Assembly: GCA_964351365.1 (NCBI GenBank)
Contig: CAYGNP010000008.1
Location: forward strand, 1-64,000
Length of the DNA stretch: 64,000 bases
Direction: 5' to 3'
Origin: UBA1672 sp964351365
GTDB taxonomy: Bacteria; Pseudomonadota; Alphaproteobacteria; Micavibrionales; Micavibrionaceae
How positions within the stretch are numbered: position 1 is the first letter of the stretch; each line of letters starts with the position of its first letter. Under the pieces are notes generated by a model. It made no database searches. It was not told the origin of the DNA and saw nothing but the letters and a program-made list of their open reading frames with translations. Below are positions 7,658 to 16,115 of this stretch, one piece after another. The translations under genes and the position numbers were made by a program.

Positions 7658-8137
7658 ATGATTGACAAGCTTAAAAATATATATGCTTTGTGCCCTGTTG
7701 GGAAGGCTTTGGTGGGGATGGATGTCGGCACGAAGACGATCGGGGTTTCCGTCTGTGATCCGGGGCATATGATCGCCACGCCTTTGCGTACAATCAAGCG
7801 GAGCAAATTCGCAAATGATATTTCTGTTTTAAAGGCTATTGTGGTGGATTATGAGATTGGCGGGTTTGTTATTGGCTATCCCCTTAATATGGACGGCAGT
7901 GAAGGGCCGCGGTGCCAATCTGTGCGAGATTTTGCCATAGAATTTGAGCGTCAGATGGGGCTTAGTGATCCGTGGATAGCGCTGTGGGATGAGCGGTTAT
8001 CCACAGCAGCTGTGGAAGACCTAGTGGGTAAAACAGAGGGTATTTCACGGCGTCAGGCCAAAGAGCGTGGTGTTCTGGATAAGCTGGCTGCACAAGTTAT
8101 TTTGCAAGGGGCGCTGGATTTTATGGCTCGTCATTAG
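7658..8137 (+). CDS. ruvX: Putative pre-16S rRNA nuclease / YqgF-type RNase H-fold protein
   Basis: 159 residues. YqgF/RuvX proteins process the 5' end of 16S rRNA and were earlier described as Holliday-junction resolvases. Visible: GMDVGTKTIGVSVCD (catalytic Asp22), GYPLNMDGSEGPRC, the glutamate strand WDERLSTAAVE, and GVLDKLAAQVILQ with the last aspartate. The N-terminus is about ten residues longer than in many homologues. The stop overlaps the stop of the convergent peptidase gene by four bases (TTAG). Confidence 0.92.
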   Translation: MIDKLKNIYALCPVGKALVGMDVGTKTIGVSVCDPGHMIATPLRTIKRSKFANDISVLKAIVVDYEIGGFVIGYPLNMDGSEGPRCQSVRDFAIEFERQMGLSDPWIALWDERLSTAAVEDLVGKTEGISRRQAKERGVLDKLAAQVILQGALDFMARH

Positions 8138-8808
8138 CCATAGCGCATGAGATCATTGCCATTCTGTCTCATCCATTTTTTACCTTCTTGGTAATTGAGC
8201 GATAGCTGTTCACAGACGTTCCAGAACTTTCTGCTGTGATCCATGTGTTTCAGATGTGCAACTTCATGTGCAACGACGTAGTCAATAGCGGTGTATGGGG
8301 CAAAGATCAGACGCCAGGAGAAAGATACACTACCGTCATGAGAGCAACTGCCCCAGCGACTTTTGGTTTCTCTGACAGTTATTGATTTAATAACTTTGCC
8401 AAGTTTCTCTGCTTTTTCATTTGCTATGTCAGCCAGCCCAGTCTGTGCCATTTTTTTTAGGTAGGTTTTGATCCGGTTTGTTGGGTCATCCTGATAGGTG
8501 TTTACGACAAGAATATTACCATCGAGGTGAATTTTTGTTCTTTTAAAGGTTTTGTCTTTTGTAATATCCAATGTAAGTCTATCGCCGAATACGGGCAAAA
8601 TAGTGCCGTGCTTGAAATAAACAGGCACGGCTAGATTTGATAGAGTCTTTTCAACCCAGACGTGATGCTCATTGGCAAAGCGATATGCTTTTTCAAGGGG
8701 CATTTTTTCCGGGATAACAAGATTTATCACACGCTCGACTGGGTCAAGACGTAGGGCAACACGTTTTGCGCGTCGGCTACGCTTGACACAGACGAGGTCT
8801 TTGATCAT
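8134..8808 (-). CDS. YgjP-type zinc metallopeptidase-like protein (DUF45)
   Basis: 224 residues. The zinc site is HEVAH at 181-185, with the third ligand at His191 in HMDHSRKFW, as in the YgjP/SprT-like gluzincin group. RETKSRWGSCS at about 146-155 is the second family signature. It is probably cytoplasmic, with no signal or membrane helix. Its function is poorly known in the family. The start overlaps the stop of the PHA depolymerase gene by four bases, so the two are co-translated. Confidence 0.88.
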   Translation of the reverse strand: MIKDLVCVKRSRRAKRVALRLDPVERVINLVIPEKMPLEKAYRFANEHHVWVEKTLSNLAVPVYFKHGTILPVFGDRLTLDITKDKTFKRTKIHLDGNILVVNTYQDDPTNRIKTYLKKMAQTGLADIANEKAEKLGKVIKSITVRETKSRWGSCSHDGSVSFSWRLIFAPYTAIDYVVAHEVAHLKHMDHSRKFWNVCEQLSLNYQEGKKWMRQNGNDLMRYG

Positions 8809-8957
8809 TTAGACTTAGACTTAGCTTTTGTTGCAACTTTCTTTTTGGCTGCTGGCTTTTTAGCTACAGTTTTCTTTGCTGCTGGCTTCTTTGCTGCTGG
8901 CTTTTTAGCTGCAGTTTTTTTAGGAGCCGCCTTTTTAGTTGCTTTTTTAGTAGTCAT
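8805..8957 (-). CDS. Possible independent H1-like basic peptide from an internal start in phaZ
   Basis: In frame with phaZ, an ATG at 8957-8955 is preceded by AGAAAGGA, with 8 bases between. Starting there gives a 50-residue peptide, MTTKKATKKAAPKK followed by AAKKP-type repeats, with more than 40% lysine. The ribosome binding site matches the best ones in the window and has no obvious reason to exist inside a coding region. It may therefore be made both as the PhaZ tail and as a free DNA-binding peptide. This rests on sequence pattern only. Confidence 0.45.
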   Translation of the reverse strand: MTTKKATKKAAPKKTAAKKPAAKKPAAKKTVAKKPAAKKKVATKAKSKSK

Positions 8958-10514
8958 AGTTTTTTCCTTTCTAGAGGTTGGTTTGGTTACTTCTTTGGTG
9001 GAGTTTTCAACCGGCGCAGATGGTAGTCTTTTGCGCTGGTTTTTTTCTGCGGATGCAGAAACTGAGGCGGCTTCTTTATCTTGCCGTGTTTGTTCGCGGA
9101 GCACACTTGGAGGTGTGTCGTTAGGGAGGGGTGGTCTTTTTACGTTCTTGTAATTTTCTGGCTGATTTTCTTTAAGCCAGCGACGTATGGCGACGATGCC
9201 ATGTTTGTCATGGTTAAAACGCTCTGGTGCTTTATCGGGCGTTTCTTCCAAATCTTTTTGGGGGATTGGATCCTTGCCAATATCCATTAAGCGGATGAAA
9301 TGACGGATGCGAGGCATTATTTCTTCACGCCAGCGACGGCCGTTAAAAATACCGTAGTGACCACACTGCATCTGGAAGTGATGATATTGTTTTTTCTGAG
9401 GCATGGAATGACATAGTTCGTGAGCGGCAGTCGTTTGGCCGCGCGCAGAAATATCGTCTAGTTCGCCCTCAATTGTTAGCATAGCTGTGTGCTGAATATC
9501 TTGTGGTCGTACATCGTGTACTTTAGATGTCAAAGGATCAGTCCACTTCATTCTTCCACGGGGAAGAGAATGTTTTTGGAACACTTCTTCCACGGTTTGC
9601 AAATAGAATTCTGCAGGAATGTCCATTACAGACAGGTATTCGTCATAGAATGTTCTGTGACGATCACTTGATTCACCGTCACCTGCTATAAGGTGCTGAT
9701 AAAATTTCATGTGAGAGCCTACATGCGTATCCAAATTCATGGACATGAAGCCTGAGAGTTGTAAAAACCCGGGATATACGCGTCTGTTTGCGCCCGGGTA
9801 ATGGAAAGGCACGTTATATAAAACCTTACTTTCAAACCATTTTAAAGGCCGCGTTTCAGCAAGCTCTGTTACTTCTGTCTTCGACACGCGTGTATCTATT
9901 GGGCCACCCATTAGTGTCATGGACAAGGGCTGGTTTTTATCATTTTTACTTGCCATTAATGAAACTGCTGCCAGAACTGGAACAGCAGGTTGGCAAACAG
10001 CAATAAGGTGTGTTTCTGGCCCTAAAATTGCCATGAATTCTTGTAAATAAGCAATATAGTCATCAAAATTGAATCGGCCTTCGGACAGGGGAACTTGCCT
10101 AGCATCTTCCCAGTCAGTCACGTAAACATCGTGATGGGGGAGAAGTCCCTCTACTGTTCCCCTTAGCAGCGTTGCATAATGCCCTGACATAGGCGCCACA
10201 AGAAGCACTTGCGGATCTTTTCTGTCAGTTTTTCTTTTGAAACGTAACAATGAGCAGAATGGTTTTTCTGTAATGACCCGCTCTGTAACTTTTATTGTTT
10301 TTCCGTCAATCTTGGTTGTATTCAAGCCAAATTCAGGGCGATTAAATCTTTTGGTTGCGCGCTCTATCATTTCTGCGCCAGCGCCAATTGTACGACCAAA
10401 GGTCGTATACGAGAGAGGGTTAAGCGGGCTTTGAAAGACCGTTCGCGTCAATTCTGCCTGGATTCGGACAGGAATCATAAGCGCATGTTGCATTTCATGT
10501 AGTTGGTAAAGCAT
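8805..10514 (-). CDS. phaZ: Intracellular PHA depolymerase fused to a histone H1-like tail
   Basis: 569 residues. Residues about 1-430 are the alpha/beta-hydrolase PHA depolymerase that mobilises stored polyhydroxybutyrate granules. The nucleophile is Cys174 in VCQPAVP, as in Ralstonia PhaZa1; the acid is in GELDDISARGQ and the histidine in MQCGHYGIF. A charged, low-complexity linker (about 430-519) follows. The last 50 residues are repeats of AAKKPAAKK type, like the histone H1-like tails of bacterial nucleoid proteins and some phasins. The fusion could tether granules and DNA. The tail has its own ATG with a strong ribosome binding site (see 8805-8957). Confidence 0.9.
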   Translation of the reverse strand: MLYQLHEMQHALMIPVRIQAELTRTVFQSPLNPLSYTTFGRTIGAGAEMIERATKRFNRPEFGLNTTKIDGKTIKVTERVITEKPFCSLLRFKRKTDRKDPQVLLVAPMSGHYATLLRGTVEGLLPHHDVYVTDWEDARQVPLSEGRFNFDDYIAYLQEFMAILGPETHLIAVCQPAVPVLAAVSLMASKNDKNQPLSMTLMGGPIDTRVSKTEVTELAETRPLKWFESKVLYNVPFHYPGANRRVYPGFLQLSGFMSMNLDTHVGSHMKFYQHLIAGDGESSDRHRTFYDEYLSVMDIPAEFYLQTVEEVFQKHSLPRGRMKWTDPLTSKVHDVRPQDIQHTAMLTIEGELDDISARGQTTAAHELCHSMPQKKQYHHFQMQCGHYGIFNGRRWREEIMPRIRHFIRLMDIGKDPIPQKDLEETPDKAPERFNHDKHGIVAIRRWLKENQPENYKNVKRPPLPNDTPPSVLREQTRQDKEAASVSASAEKNQRKRLPSAPVENSTKEVTKPTSRKEKTMTTKKATKKAAPKKTAAKKPAAKKPAAKKTVAKKPAAKKKVATKAKSKSK

Positions 10515-10719
10515 AGAGAATCCTTAGCCTTGAGACATGTTGATTTGCCTTGGTGACAGCACAACACGAAATAATGCTACATTATTTATTCAGTAAGATC
10601 AATAGCTAGTAATCATATTGATAATATTGTTTTTTTTGATCTTTTATATGCTAATTTTGGCCAGAAAGTGGTGTGAAATCATTTTTTTAAATCAGTATTA
10701 AAATTATAAGAACAAATGC

Positions 10720-10749
10720 TTGACTTTAGTGCAGTGGTTCGACTATGTT
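10720..10749 (+). promoter_or_regulatory. Probable rpmB promoter
   Basis: -35 TTGACT (10720-10725) and -10 TATGTT (10744-10749), 18 bases apart, 45 bases before the rpmB start. The surrounding 10515-10794 gap is A+T-rich and otherwise empty; it also has to carry the divergent phaZ promoter, which I could not place. Confidence 0.55.
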
Positions 10750-10794
10750 TCGCTTCTGTTTGGATAATAACATGGTTTTATAAGGAATTTGGCT

Positions 10795-11088
10795 ATGAGC
10801 CGACGTTGTATGATTACTGGTAAGGGCGTTATGAGCGGAAACAATGTTTCACATGCTCAGAATAAGACTAAGCGCCGTTTCTTGCCAAATGTTCAGGATA
10901 CTGCACTTTATAGTGAAGTGCTAGATCGTTGGGTTAAGGTGAAGGCAAGTAGTGCTGGGTTGCGTACAGTTGAGCATAAAGGTGGTTTTGATGCTTTTTT
11001 ACGCGATACAGCTTCTACAAAGCTCGATCCAGCTTTGCGTTCAGTAAAAGTTCAGATTGAGAAGGCTGTTGCTGCAAAAGCAGCTTAG
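10795..11088 (+). CDS. rpmB: 50S ribosomal protein L28
   Basis: 97 residues, the alphaproteobacterial length. MSRRCMITGKGVMSGNNVSH and the following KTKRRFLPN are the L28 signature. I chose ATG 10795 because AAGGA stands 8 bases upstream; the in-frame TTG six bases earlier is not needed. It is monocistronic, with a promoter upstream and a rho-independent terminator directly after. Confidence 0.97.
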   Translation: MSRRCMITGKGVMSGNNVSHAQNKTKRRFLPNVQDTALYSEVLDRWVKVKASSAGLRTVEHKGGFDAFLRDTASTKLDPALRSVKVQIEKAVAAKAA

Positions 11089-11110
11089 TCTATAGTTTTG
11101 TAGAATTTTG

Positions 11111-11144
11111 AAACCCGCTCTTTATTTTGGGCGGGTTTTGTTTT
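11111..11144 (+). terminator. Rho-independent terminator after rpmB
   Basis: AAACCCGC (11111-11118) pairs perfectly with GCGGGTTT (11131-11138) around a 12-base loop and is followed by TTGTTTT. It stands 22 bases after the rpmB stop and just before tgt. Confidence 0.85.
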
Positions 11145-11164
11145 GGATGGATGTTTGAATTGCT

Positions 11165-12361
11165 ATGCTTAGCTATCCTAATTTTTCTTTCGATGTTACG
11201 TCTATGGACAAGAAATCTGGCGCACGGACAGGTGTCTTAAAGACGCCACATGGTGATATCGAGACACCGAATTACATTTTTTGCGGTACAAAGGCAACGG
11301 TGAAGAATGTGTCTCCGGCCCAGCTTATTGAGGCGCGGACTGACATTATACTATCGAATACCTACCATCTTATGCTGCAGCCAGGGGCGGAGCTGATCGA
11401 GAAAATGGGCGGTTTGCATAAGTTTATGAATTGGAGTGGGCCTATGCTGACGGATAGTGGCGGTTTTCAGGTCTTTTCACTGGGAGAGGGGACGATGGCC
11501 AATGAGATTAAGGGTAAGGCCAAGCAGGGACATGAGAATAAAAACCTTCTTTCTATAAGTGAAGAAGGGTGTGTTTTTAAATCCTATATTGATGGTAAGA
11601 CGATCAAATTGACGCCTGAATACGCGATGGAAATACAGCGTAAACTGGGTGCTGATTTGCTCATGCAGTTTGATGAGTGCACACCGTATCATGTCGATAA
11701 GGCTTACACAGAGCAATCTATGCATATGTCTGTGCGGTGGGGGGATCGTTGTTTGGCGGCGTTTTCGCGCCATGATAACGGGGCGCAGGCGCTTTACGGG
11801 ATTGTGCAGGGTGGCGTTTATTCTGATTTGCGTAAATTTTCGGCGGAATATACAGCAGATCGTGCTTTTTTTGGTACGGCAATTGGAGGGTGCCTCGGGG
11901 GAAGTGAGCAGGAGATGTATGATGTTGTTGCATCAAGTGTTCCTTATATCCATCCTTTGCGGCCAGTGCATTTTTTAGGTATTGGGCAGATTAAGGATGT
12001 TTTTCGCTTTGTGCGCCTTGGGGTTGATACATTTGATTGTGTTATCCCTACGCGCCTTGCGCGTCATGGCAGTGCGTTCGTGAAGGGTGAGCCTAAAGAA
12101 ACAATTAACCTGAGTAATGCACGGTATCGCTATGATGATACCCCCCTTGATGAGCGGACAGGTATTGCTGCATCCATGCAGTTTTCAAAGGCGTATATTC
12201 ATCATTTGCTCAAGGCGGATGAGCTTCTTGCTACACAAATTTTGGCGCAACACAATATTGCAACTATAAATATGTTAATGCGCGAAGTTCGGGGGGCGAT
12301 CAAGTTAGGTAGGTTGGATCAGCTTGAAAAAGAGTGGATTGGGGAAAACTCTTTTAAATGA
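11165..12361 (+). CDS. tgt: tRNA-guanine transglycosylase, zinc site missing
   Basis: 398 residues. Tgt exchanges guanine-34 of GUN-anticodon tRNAs for preQ1 or queuine. Conserved parts: LTDSGGFQVFSLG (Asp97), FDECTPY (Asp170), GIVQGG, and the nucleophile Asp291 in FDCVIPTRLARHG. Two deviations: the CxCxxC zinc ligands expected after TPLDPE are absent (TPLDERTGIAASMQF), though the fourth ligand His363 in AQHN remains; and the base pocket reads GGCLGGSE instead of GGLAVGE, placing Gly at the valine that blocks queuine in bacterial enzymes. About 15 extra residues lie at 108-128. No queA is adjacent. It may be a queuine-salvage enzyme. Confidence 0.92.
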   Translation: MLSYPNFSFDVTSMDKKSGARTGVLKTPHGDIETPNYIFCGTKATVKNVSPAQLIEARTDIILSNTYHLMLQPGAELIEKMGGLHKFMNWSGPMLTDSGGFQVFSLGEGTMANEIKGKAKQGHENKNLLSISEEGCVFKSYIDGKTIKLTPEYAMEIQRKLGADLLMQFDECTPYHVDKAYTEQSMHMSVRWGDRCLAAFSRHDNGAQALYGIVQGGVYSDLRKFSAEYTADRAFFGTAIGGCLGGSEQEMYDVVASSVPYIHPLRPVHFLGIGQIKDVFRFVRLGVDTFDCVIPTRLARHGSAFVKGEPKETINLSNARYRYDDTPLDERTGIAASMQFSKAYIHHLLKADELLATQILAQHNIATINMLMREVRGAIKLGRLDQLEKEWIGENSFK

Positions 12362-12431
12362 ATAGCTTGTTTATGTGTGGTTAATGTTTTTGATGTATAG
12401 TTTAGGTTGGCATAAGAGGATTTGAGCAAAA

Positions 12432-13346
12432 ATGCCCTTAAATTATGATGTTGATGAAAACTGGAAAGCTTTTTTGCCGGTGCTTGATGAGCATGGTGAG
12501 TGGTTTCTCAGTTTCGTGCAGCATTTGTTTTATTTTGAACAGGCAGCAGGCAGCGTTGAGCTCATAAAACCATCATCTTTTGCCAAGTGGGCTGTCGGTG
12601 CCAATCGTGGTGGTGATATTCAAGTTGAGATTATTGAAAAACTCTCTCACTTGCATCAGGATTTAATGAGGTCATCAGAGCAGCTTTTGCAAATCGTAAG
12701 AGCCAATCATGCGCCTCCCGGTTGGGTAGAGTTTCAAAATTTTATGCTTCTGTATGAAGAATTTATGCATCAGATCAGGCGTCTTGAGAAAGATTTTATG
12801 ATCGAGGGCTCTGGTTATGATCGCTATACAGGTCTGCGAAGCAAAAAAATGCTTGTTAGGGATGTTGAGCGAGAGCTTCAGCGTCTTGTCCGGCGAGGCA
12901 AGAGCTTTTGTATTGCCTTGGCTAAGATTGATAATTTTTCATCAATTTTGAATTATGCGACGCCAGGAGAGGTTGATGGTTATATTTGTCTTGTTGCGAA
13001 TTTGATCAAGCTTAGTATTCGTTCTTTTGATGATGCATATTATATGGGGCGGAATGAATTCGTTCTGTGTCTGAAACAGACAACAGTTTCTGGCGGGATT
13101 GCTGCGCTCGAGCGGATGAAGCGTGAGCTTGAGGGGCAGGAGCTTTTTGTGAATTTGGGTGAGGGTGAGAAAAAACGTTTGAGCATGTCCTGTTGTATTG
13201 TCGAGCCCGTAGATGGAGATAGTATAGATAAGCTTGTTGAGGATCTTCGCAATGACCTCAAAAGCGCTCGAGATGTAGATGTTGATACTGTACTGCAGTA
13301 TCATGAGCTTAGCCCGTTGCAAAAATATGTTAAAGGTGAGCGCTAA
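12432..13346 (+). CDS. Degenerate GGDEF-domain protein with N-terminal CZB-like helical domain
   Basis: 304 residues. The second half (about 128-300) follows the GGDEF fold: YDRYTGLRSKKMLVRDVE at its start, the IALAKIDNFSSILN strand, and GRNEF (206-210) where diguanylate cyclases have GGDEF. Loss of the second glycine and the aspartate makes cyclase activity unlikely. The first 120 residues are helical with His21, Trp24, a SFAKW stretch and LSHLHQDLM, reminiscent of the zinc-binding CZB domain of DgcZ, but the cysteine is a serine. It is probably a c-di-GMP or GTP receptor, or a scaffold. Ribosome binding site AAGAGGA upstream. Confidence 0.6.
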   Translation: MPLNYDVDENWKAFLPVLDEHGEWFLSFVQHLFYFEQAAGSVELIKPSSFAKWAVGANRGGDIQVEIIEKLSHLHQDLMRSSEQLLQIVRANHAPPGWVEFQNFMLLYEEFMHQIRRLEKDFMIEGSGYDRYTGLRSKKMLVRDVERELQRLVRRGKSFCIALAKIDNFSSILNYATPGEVDGYICLVANLIKLSIRSFDDAYYMGRNEFVLCLKQTTVSGGIAALERMKRELEGQELFVNLGEGEKKRLSMSCCIVEPVDGDSIDKLVEDLRNDLKSARDVDVDTVLQYHELSPLQKYVKGER

Positions 13347-13431
13347 TTTTGACCAATTCAGAATAGATGTTGCAGATAGGTATACATGGCTTTATGCTTA
13401 TACTTTATTTTGAGCTAGAGAGGTTATTTCT

Positions 13432-13839
13432 ATGTCGGATTTGGAACAGCGCTGCGTTGAAGCGGGCCTGAAAATGACAGGGCAAAGGCGCGTTATTTTG
13501 CAGGTTCTTGGTAATTCGGAGGACCATCCTTCTGTTGAGGATGTCTATGAGCGTGCTAAAAAGCTTGATCAATCCATCAGCATTGCAACCGTTTACCGTA
13601 CACTTGGGCTATTGGATGAGATGAATCTTGTTATTCGCCATGAATTTCAGGAAGGGTATTCCCGCTATGAGCTGAACTGGGATCATCATCACCATCTTGT
13701 TGATCTTGAGACCGGAAAGGTCATTGAGTTCCAGAATGATGAGCTGGAGCGTTTGAAAATTAAAATCGCCAAGGATCTCGGCTATGAGCTTGTGGATCAC
13801 CGCCTGGAGCTGTATGGCAAAAAGATAAAGAAGAAGTAG
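13432..13839 (+). CDS. fur: Fur-family metal-dependent repressor (Fur/Mur type)
   Basis: 135 residues: winged-helix DNA-binding half (VYERAKK, ISIATVYRTLGLLDE) and metal-binding dimer half (DHHHHLVDLETGKVIEF). The HHHH cluster at 85-88 belongs to the sensory site. The CxxC structural zinc pair of E. coli Fur is absent (LVDLETG), as is common in alphaproteobacterial Fur/Mur proteins, many of which sense manganese. Iron versus manganese specificity cannot be decided here. Ribosome binding site GAGAGG upstream. It is followed within 5 bases by a small conserved-looking gene. Confidence 0.88.
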   Translation: MSDLEQRCVEAGLKMTGQRRVILQVLGNSEDHPSVEDVYERAKKLDQSISIATVYRTLGLLDEMNLVIRHEFQEGYSRYELNWDHHHHLVDLETGKVIEFQNDELERLKIKIAKDLGYELVDHRLELYGKKIKKK

Positions 13840-13843
13840 TGCG

Positions 13844-14068
13844 ATGTCGTGTAATATTCCTGTGCAGGAGGGCGTCAAGAACGCCGATGATTGTAAATGT
13901 TACCACGCGGTGATGCGTGCCTATATTTCGTTATGTGAGTATGGGCAGCCCCGCAGCGTTGCCCTGGAGGCGGCGCGCATTGTGTATGGATATCATCACC
14001 CTGAAGATAAAAAATCTGATCAGGCTCTTACGGTTGAGCGGTGGGTGAATGAGGGTAGCCTGCATTGA
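13844..14068 (+). CDS. Conserved small protein of unknown function
   Basis: 74 residues, no signal peptide and no membrane helix. Features: CKCYHAVMRAYISL and a YHHPED motif near residue 50, with a Trp-containing end (VERWVNEGSLH). It starts 5 bases after fur and its TGA overlaps the TTG start of the DUF1491 gene. I think it belongs to a family of alphaproteobacterial hypotheticals but cannot name it. Confidence 0.6.
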   Translation: MSCNIPVQEGVKNADDCKCYHAVMRAYISLCEYGQPRSVALEAARIVYGYHHPEDKKSDQALTVERWVNEGSLH

Positions 14069-14406
14069 GCAGTGCGCTTGGTTTACCCGTGCATCTATGG
14101 ATTGATGCGCAGCTTCGGCCGTTGAATGATCGCGGAATATTCTACTATATCCACCAGCGCGGGGAGCGTAATTCCGGTGTTGTTTTGTTGAAATTAAATG
14201 GTCTTGCGGGGGCTTGTCGTCTGCTTATTCAACAGCGTGATCTTGAAGGGGATTTGGGATGGATGGACGCACTGGATAAAGAACAGGTTGAAGAGCGCGC
14301 TGCAGATGACTATATTCAGCGTGCTATTGCTCGTGATCCTGATCTTTGGGTGATCGAAATTGAAGATAAACAGATGCATAATCCGTTTGAAGGAAAGGTT
14401 ATATGA
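14065..14406 (+). CDS. DUF1491 family protein
   Basis: 113 residues. Matches the alphaproteobacterial DUF1491 pattern: VHLWIDAQLRPL, GVVLLKLNGLAG, the QQRDLEGDLGWMDAL turn, and the strongly conserved end RDPDLWVIEIED. Function unknown; probably a small cytoplasmic enzyme or binding protein. The start is TTG, overlapping the upstream TGA; the stop is directly adjacent to the entericidin ATG. Confidence 0.75.
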   Translation: MSSALGLPVHLWIDAQLRPLNDRGIFYYIHQRGERNSGVVLLKLNGLAGACRLLIQQRDLEGDLGWMDALDKEQVEERAADDYIQRAIARDPDLWVIEIEDKQMHNPFEGKVI

Positions 14407-14526
14407 ATGATTAAGAATATAATATTGCTGGGTTTTACTGTTGTTTCGCTTGCTGCGTGCTCTACTGTTGCCGGTGTGGGCGAAGATATTTCCAAAGCCA
14501 GCCGTGCGGTGGAGCGTAATCTCTAG
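14407..14526 (+). CDS. Entericidin-type small lipoprotein
   Basis: 39 residues starting MIKNIILLGFTVVSLAAC; the lipobox LAAC gives a lipidated cysteine, and the mature peptide STVAGVGEDISKASRAVE matches the entericidin A/B family (GVGEDIS is diagnostic). Entericidins are membrane-anchored amphipathic peptides linked to stationary-phase lysis in E. coli. It directly abuts the DUF1491 stop and ends 3 bases before prfC. It would be matured by LspA and Lnt, both encoded in this window. Confidence 0.85.
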   Translation: MIKNIILLGFTVVSLAACSTVAGVGEDISKASRAVERNL

Positions 14527-14529
14527 TTT

Positions 14530-16107
14530 ATGTCCTCACTAATTGACACAATCCAAAGACGGCGCACGTTCGGTATTATTTCGCATCCAGATGCCGGGAA
14601 GACGACTCTCACAGAAAAGCTTTTGCTGTTTGGCGGGGCGATTGAACTTGCGGGGGCGGTGAAGGCAAAGGGGGAGCGCAGGCGTGCGCGCTCTGACTGG
14701 ATGAAGGTTGAGCAGGAGCGCGGAATTTCTGTGGCGTCTTCTGTTATGACCTTCGAGAATGGCGGAATTACCTATAACCTGCTTGATACGCCCGGGCATG
14801 AAGATTTTTCGGAAGATACTTATCGCACTCTGACGGCGGTGGATAGTGCGATCATGGTGCTGGATTGTGCCAAGGGGATTGAGACGCAAACCCTGAAATT
14901 ATTTGAAGTGTGCCGCTTGCGCGATATTCCGATTATTACCTTTATCAACAAGATGGACCGTGACGGGCAGGACCCGTTTGATTTGCTGGATGAGATTGAG
15001 AGCAAGCTGGCGCTGGAGATTGTTCCGGCGAGCTGGCCGATTGGCATGGGGCGTGATTTTAAGGGCTGTTATAACCTACTTGAGGATAAGCTGGTGTTGT
15101 TTGAGCGCAGCAAGGGTGAGGCGCTCAGCGCGGCGGTTGAGTGTACGGGGCTTGATGATCCTAAAATTGATGAGTTGTTGCCTGCTGATCAGGTGGCCAA
15201 GTTGCGTGAAGACGTTGATATGGTGCGCGGCGTGTTTCCAAAGTTTGATCTGGATTCGTTTCTCAAGGGCGGTATGTCGCCTGTCTTTTTCGGGAGCGCG
15301 GTGAATAATTTTGGTGTGCGCGAGCTTTTAGGCGGTTTGGCAAAATTTGCGCCTTCGCCGCGCCATCAACCAACGCAGGGGCGTGATATCGTTCCTGAGG
15401 AGCCAAAAGTGACTGGTTTTGTGTTTAAAATTCAGGCGAATATGGATCCCAAGCACCGCGACCGGATTGCGTTTACGCGCATTTGTTCGGGGAAGTTTCG
15501 TAAGGGGATGAAGCTCAAGCATGTGCGCTCGGGCAAGATGCTAACGATGCATTCGCCGCTTTTGTTTTTAGCGCAGGACCGCGCCGCGGCGGATGAGGCC
15601 TTTGCAGGGGATATTATCGGCTTGCCGAATTATGGTGGCCTTCGGATCGGGGATGCCCTGACGGAGGGCGAGGATATTGTTTTTACCGGCATCCCAAGCT
15701 TTGCGCCGGAATATATGCAGCGCGCGCGGGCGGAAGATCCCCTGAAAGCCAAGCATTTGGGTAAAGCGCTGGAGCAGCTTGCCGAGGAGGGCGCGGCGAA
15801 GGTGTTCAAGCCCTATAGCGATCCGGATTGGGTTGTTGGGGTTGTTGGGCCGCTTCAGTTTGATGTGTTGCGGGATCGTATCCGAACAGAGTATGAAATT
15901 CCGGTGAAGTTTGAAGCAACCTCACTTTATACAGCGCGATGGTTGTCTTGTGATGATGCGGTGGTGCTCAAGAAATTTATCGATGCCAACCAGATGGCAA
16001 TTGCCAAAGACCATGATGGTGATCCTGTGTTCATGGCGCGTAATGCCTGGCATTTGCAGGATGCTGAGGATAAGAATTCTGCGATCAGATTTAGCGCCGT
16101 GAAGTGA
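14530..16107 (+). CDS. prfC: Peptide chain release factor 3
   Basis: 525 residues, full length. This translational GTPase recycles RF1/RF2 after termination. GTPase motifs: ISHPDAGKTTLTEKLLLFGG (P-loop), LLDTPGHEDFSEDTYR, and INKMDRDGQDP. The RF3-specific core (VEQERGISVASSVMTF) and C-terminal GVVGPLQFDVL are present. No good ribosome binding site precedes ATG 14530; it starts 3 bases after the entericidin stop, so coupling is likely. Confidence 0.96.
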   Translation: MSSLIDTIQRRRTFGIISHPDAGKTTLTEKLLLFGGAIELAGAVKAKGERRRARSDWMKVEQERGISVASSVMTFENGGITYNLLDTPGHEDFSEDTYRTLTAVDSAIMVLDCAKGIETQTLKLFEVCRLRDIPIITFINKMDRDGQDPFDLLDEIESKLALEIVPASWPIGMGRDFKGCYNLLEDKLVLFERSKGEALSAAVECTGLDDPKIDELLPADQVAKLREDVDMVRGVFPKFDLDSFLKGGMSPVFFGSAVNNFGVRELLGGLAKFAPSPRHQPTQGRDIVPEEPKVTGFVFKIQANMDPKHRDRIAFTRICSGKFRKGMKLKHVRSGKMLTMHSPLLFLAQDRAAADEAFAGDIIGLPNYGGLRIGDALTEGEDIVFTGIPSFAPEYMQRARAEDPLKAKHLGKALEQLAEEGAAKVFKPYSDPDWVVGVVGPLQFDVLRDRIRTEYEIPVKFEATSLYTARWLSCDDAVVLKKFIDANQMAIAKDHDGDPVFMARNAWHLQDAEDKNSAIRFSAVK

Positions 16108-16115
16108 TTTTACCC

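Noticed and set aside
8845..9153. Hydrophobic plus-strand frame opposite the PhaZ tail
   Set aside because: Ala/Phe-rich translation is the mirror of lysine-rich codons (AAA/AAG become TTT/CTT); no independent evidence.
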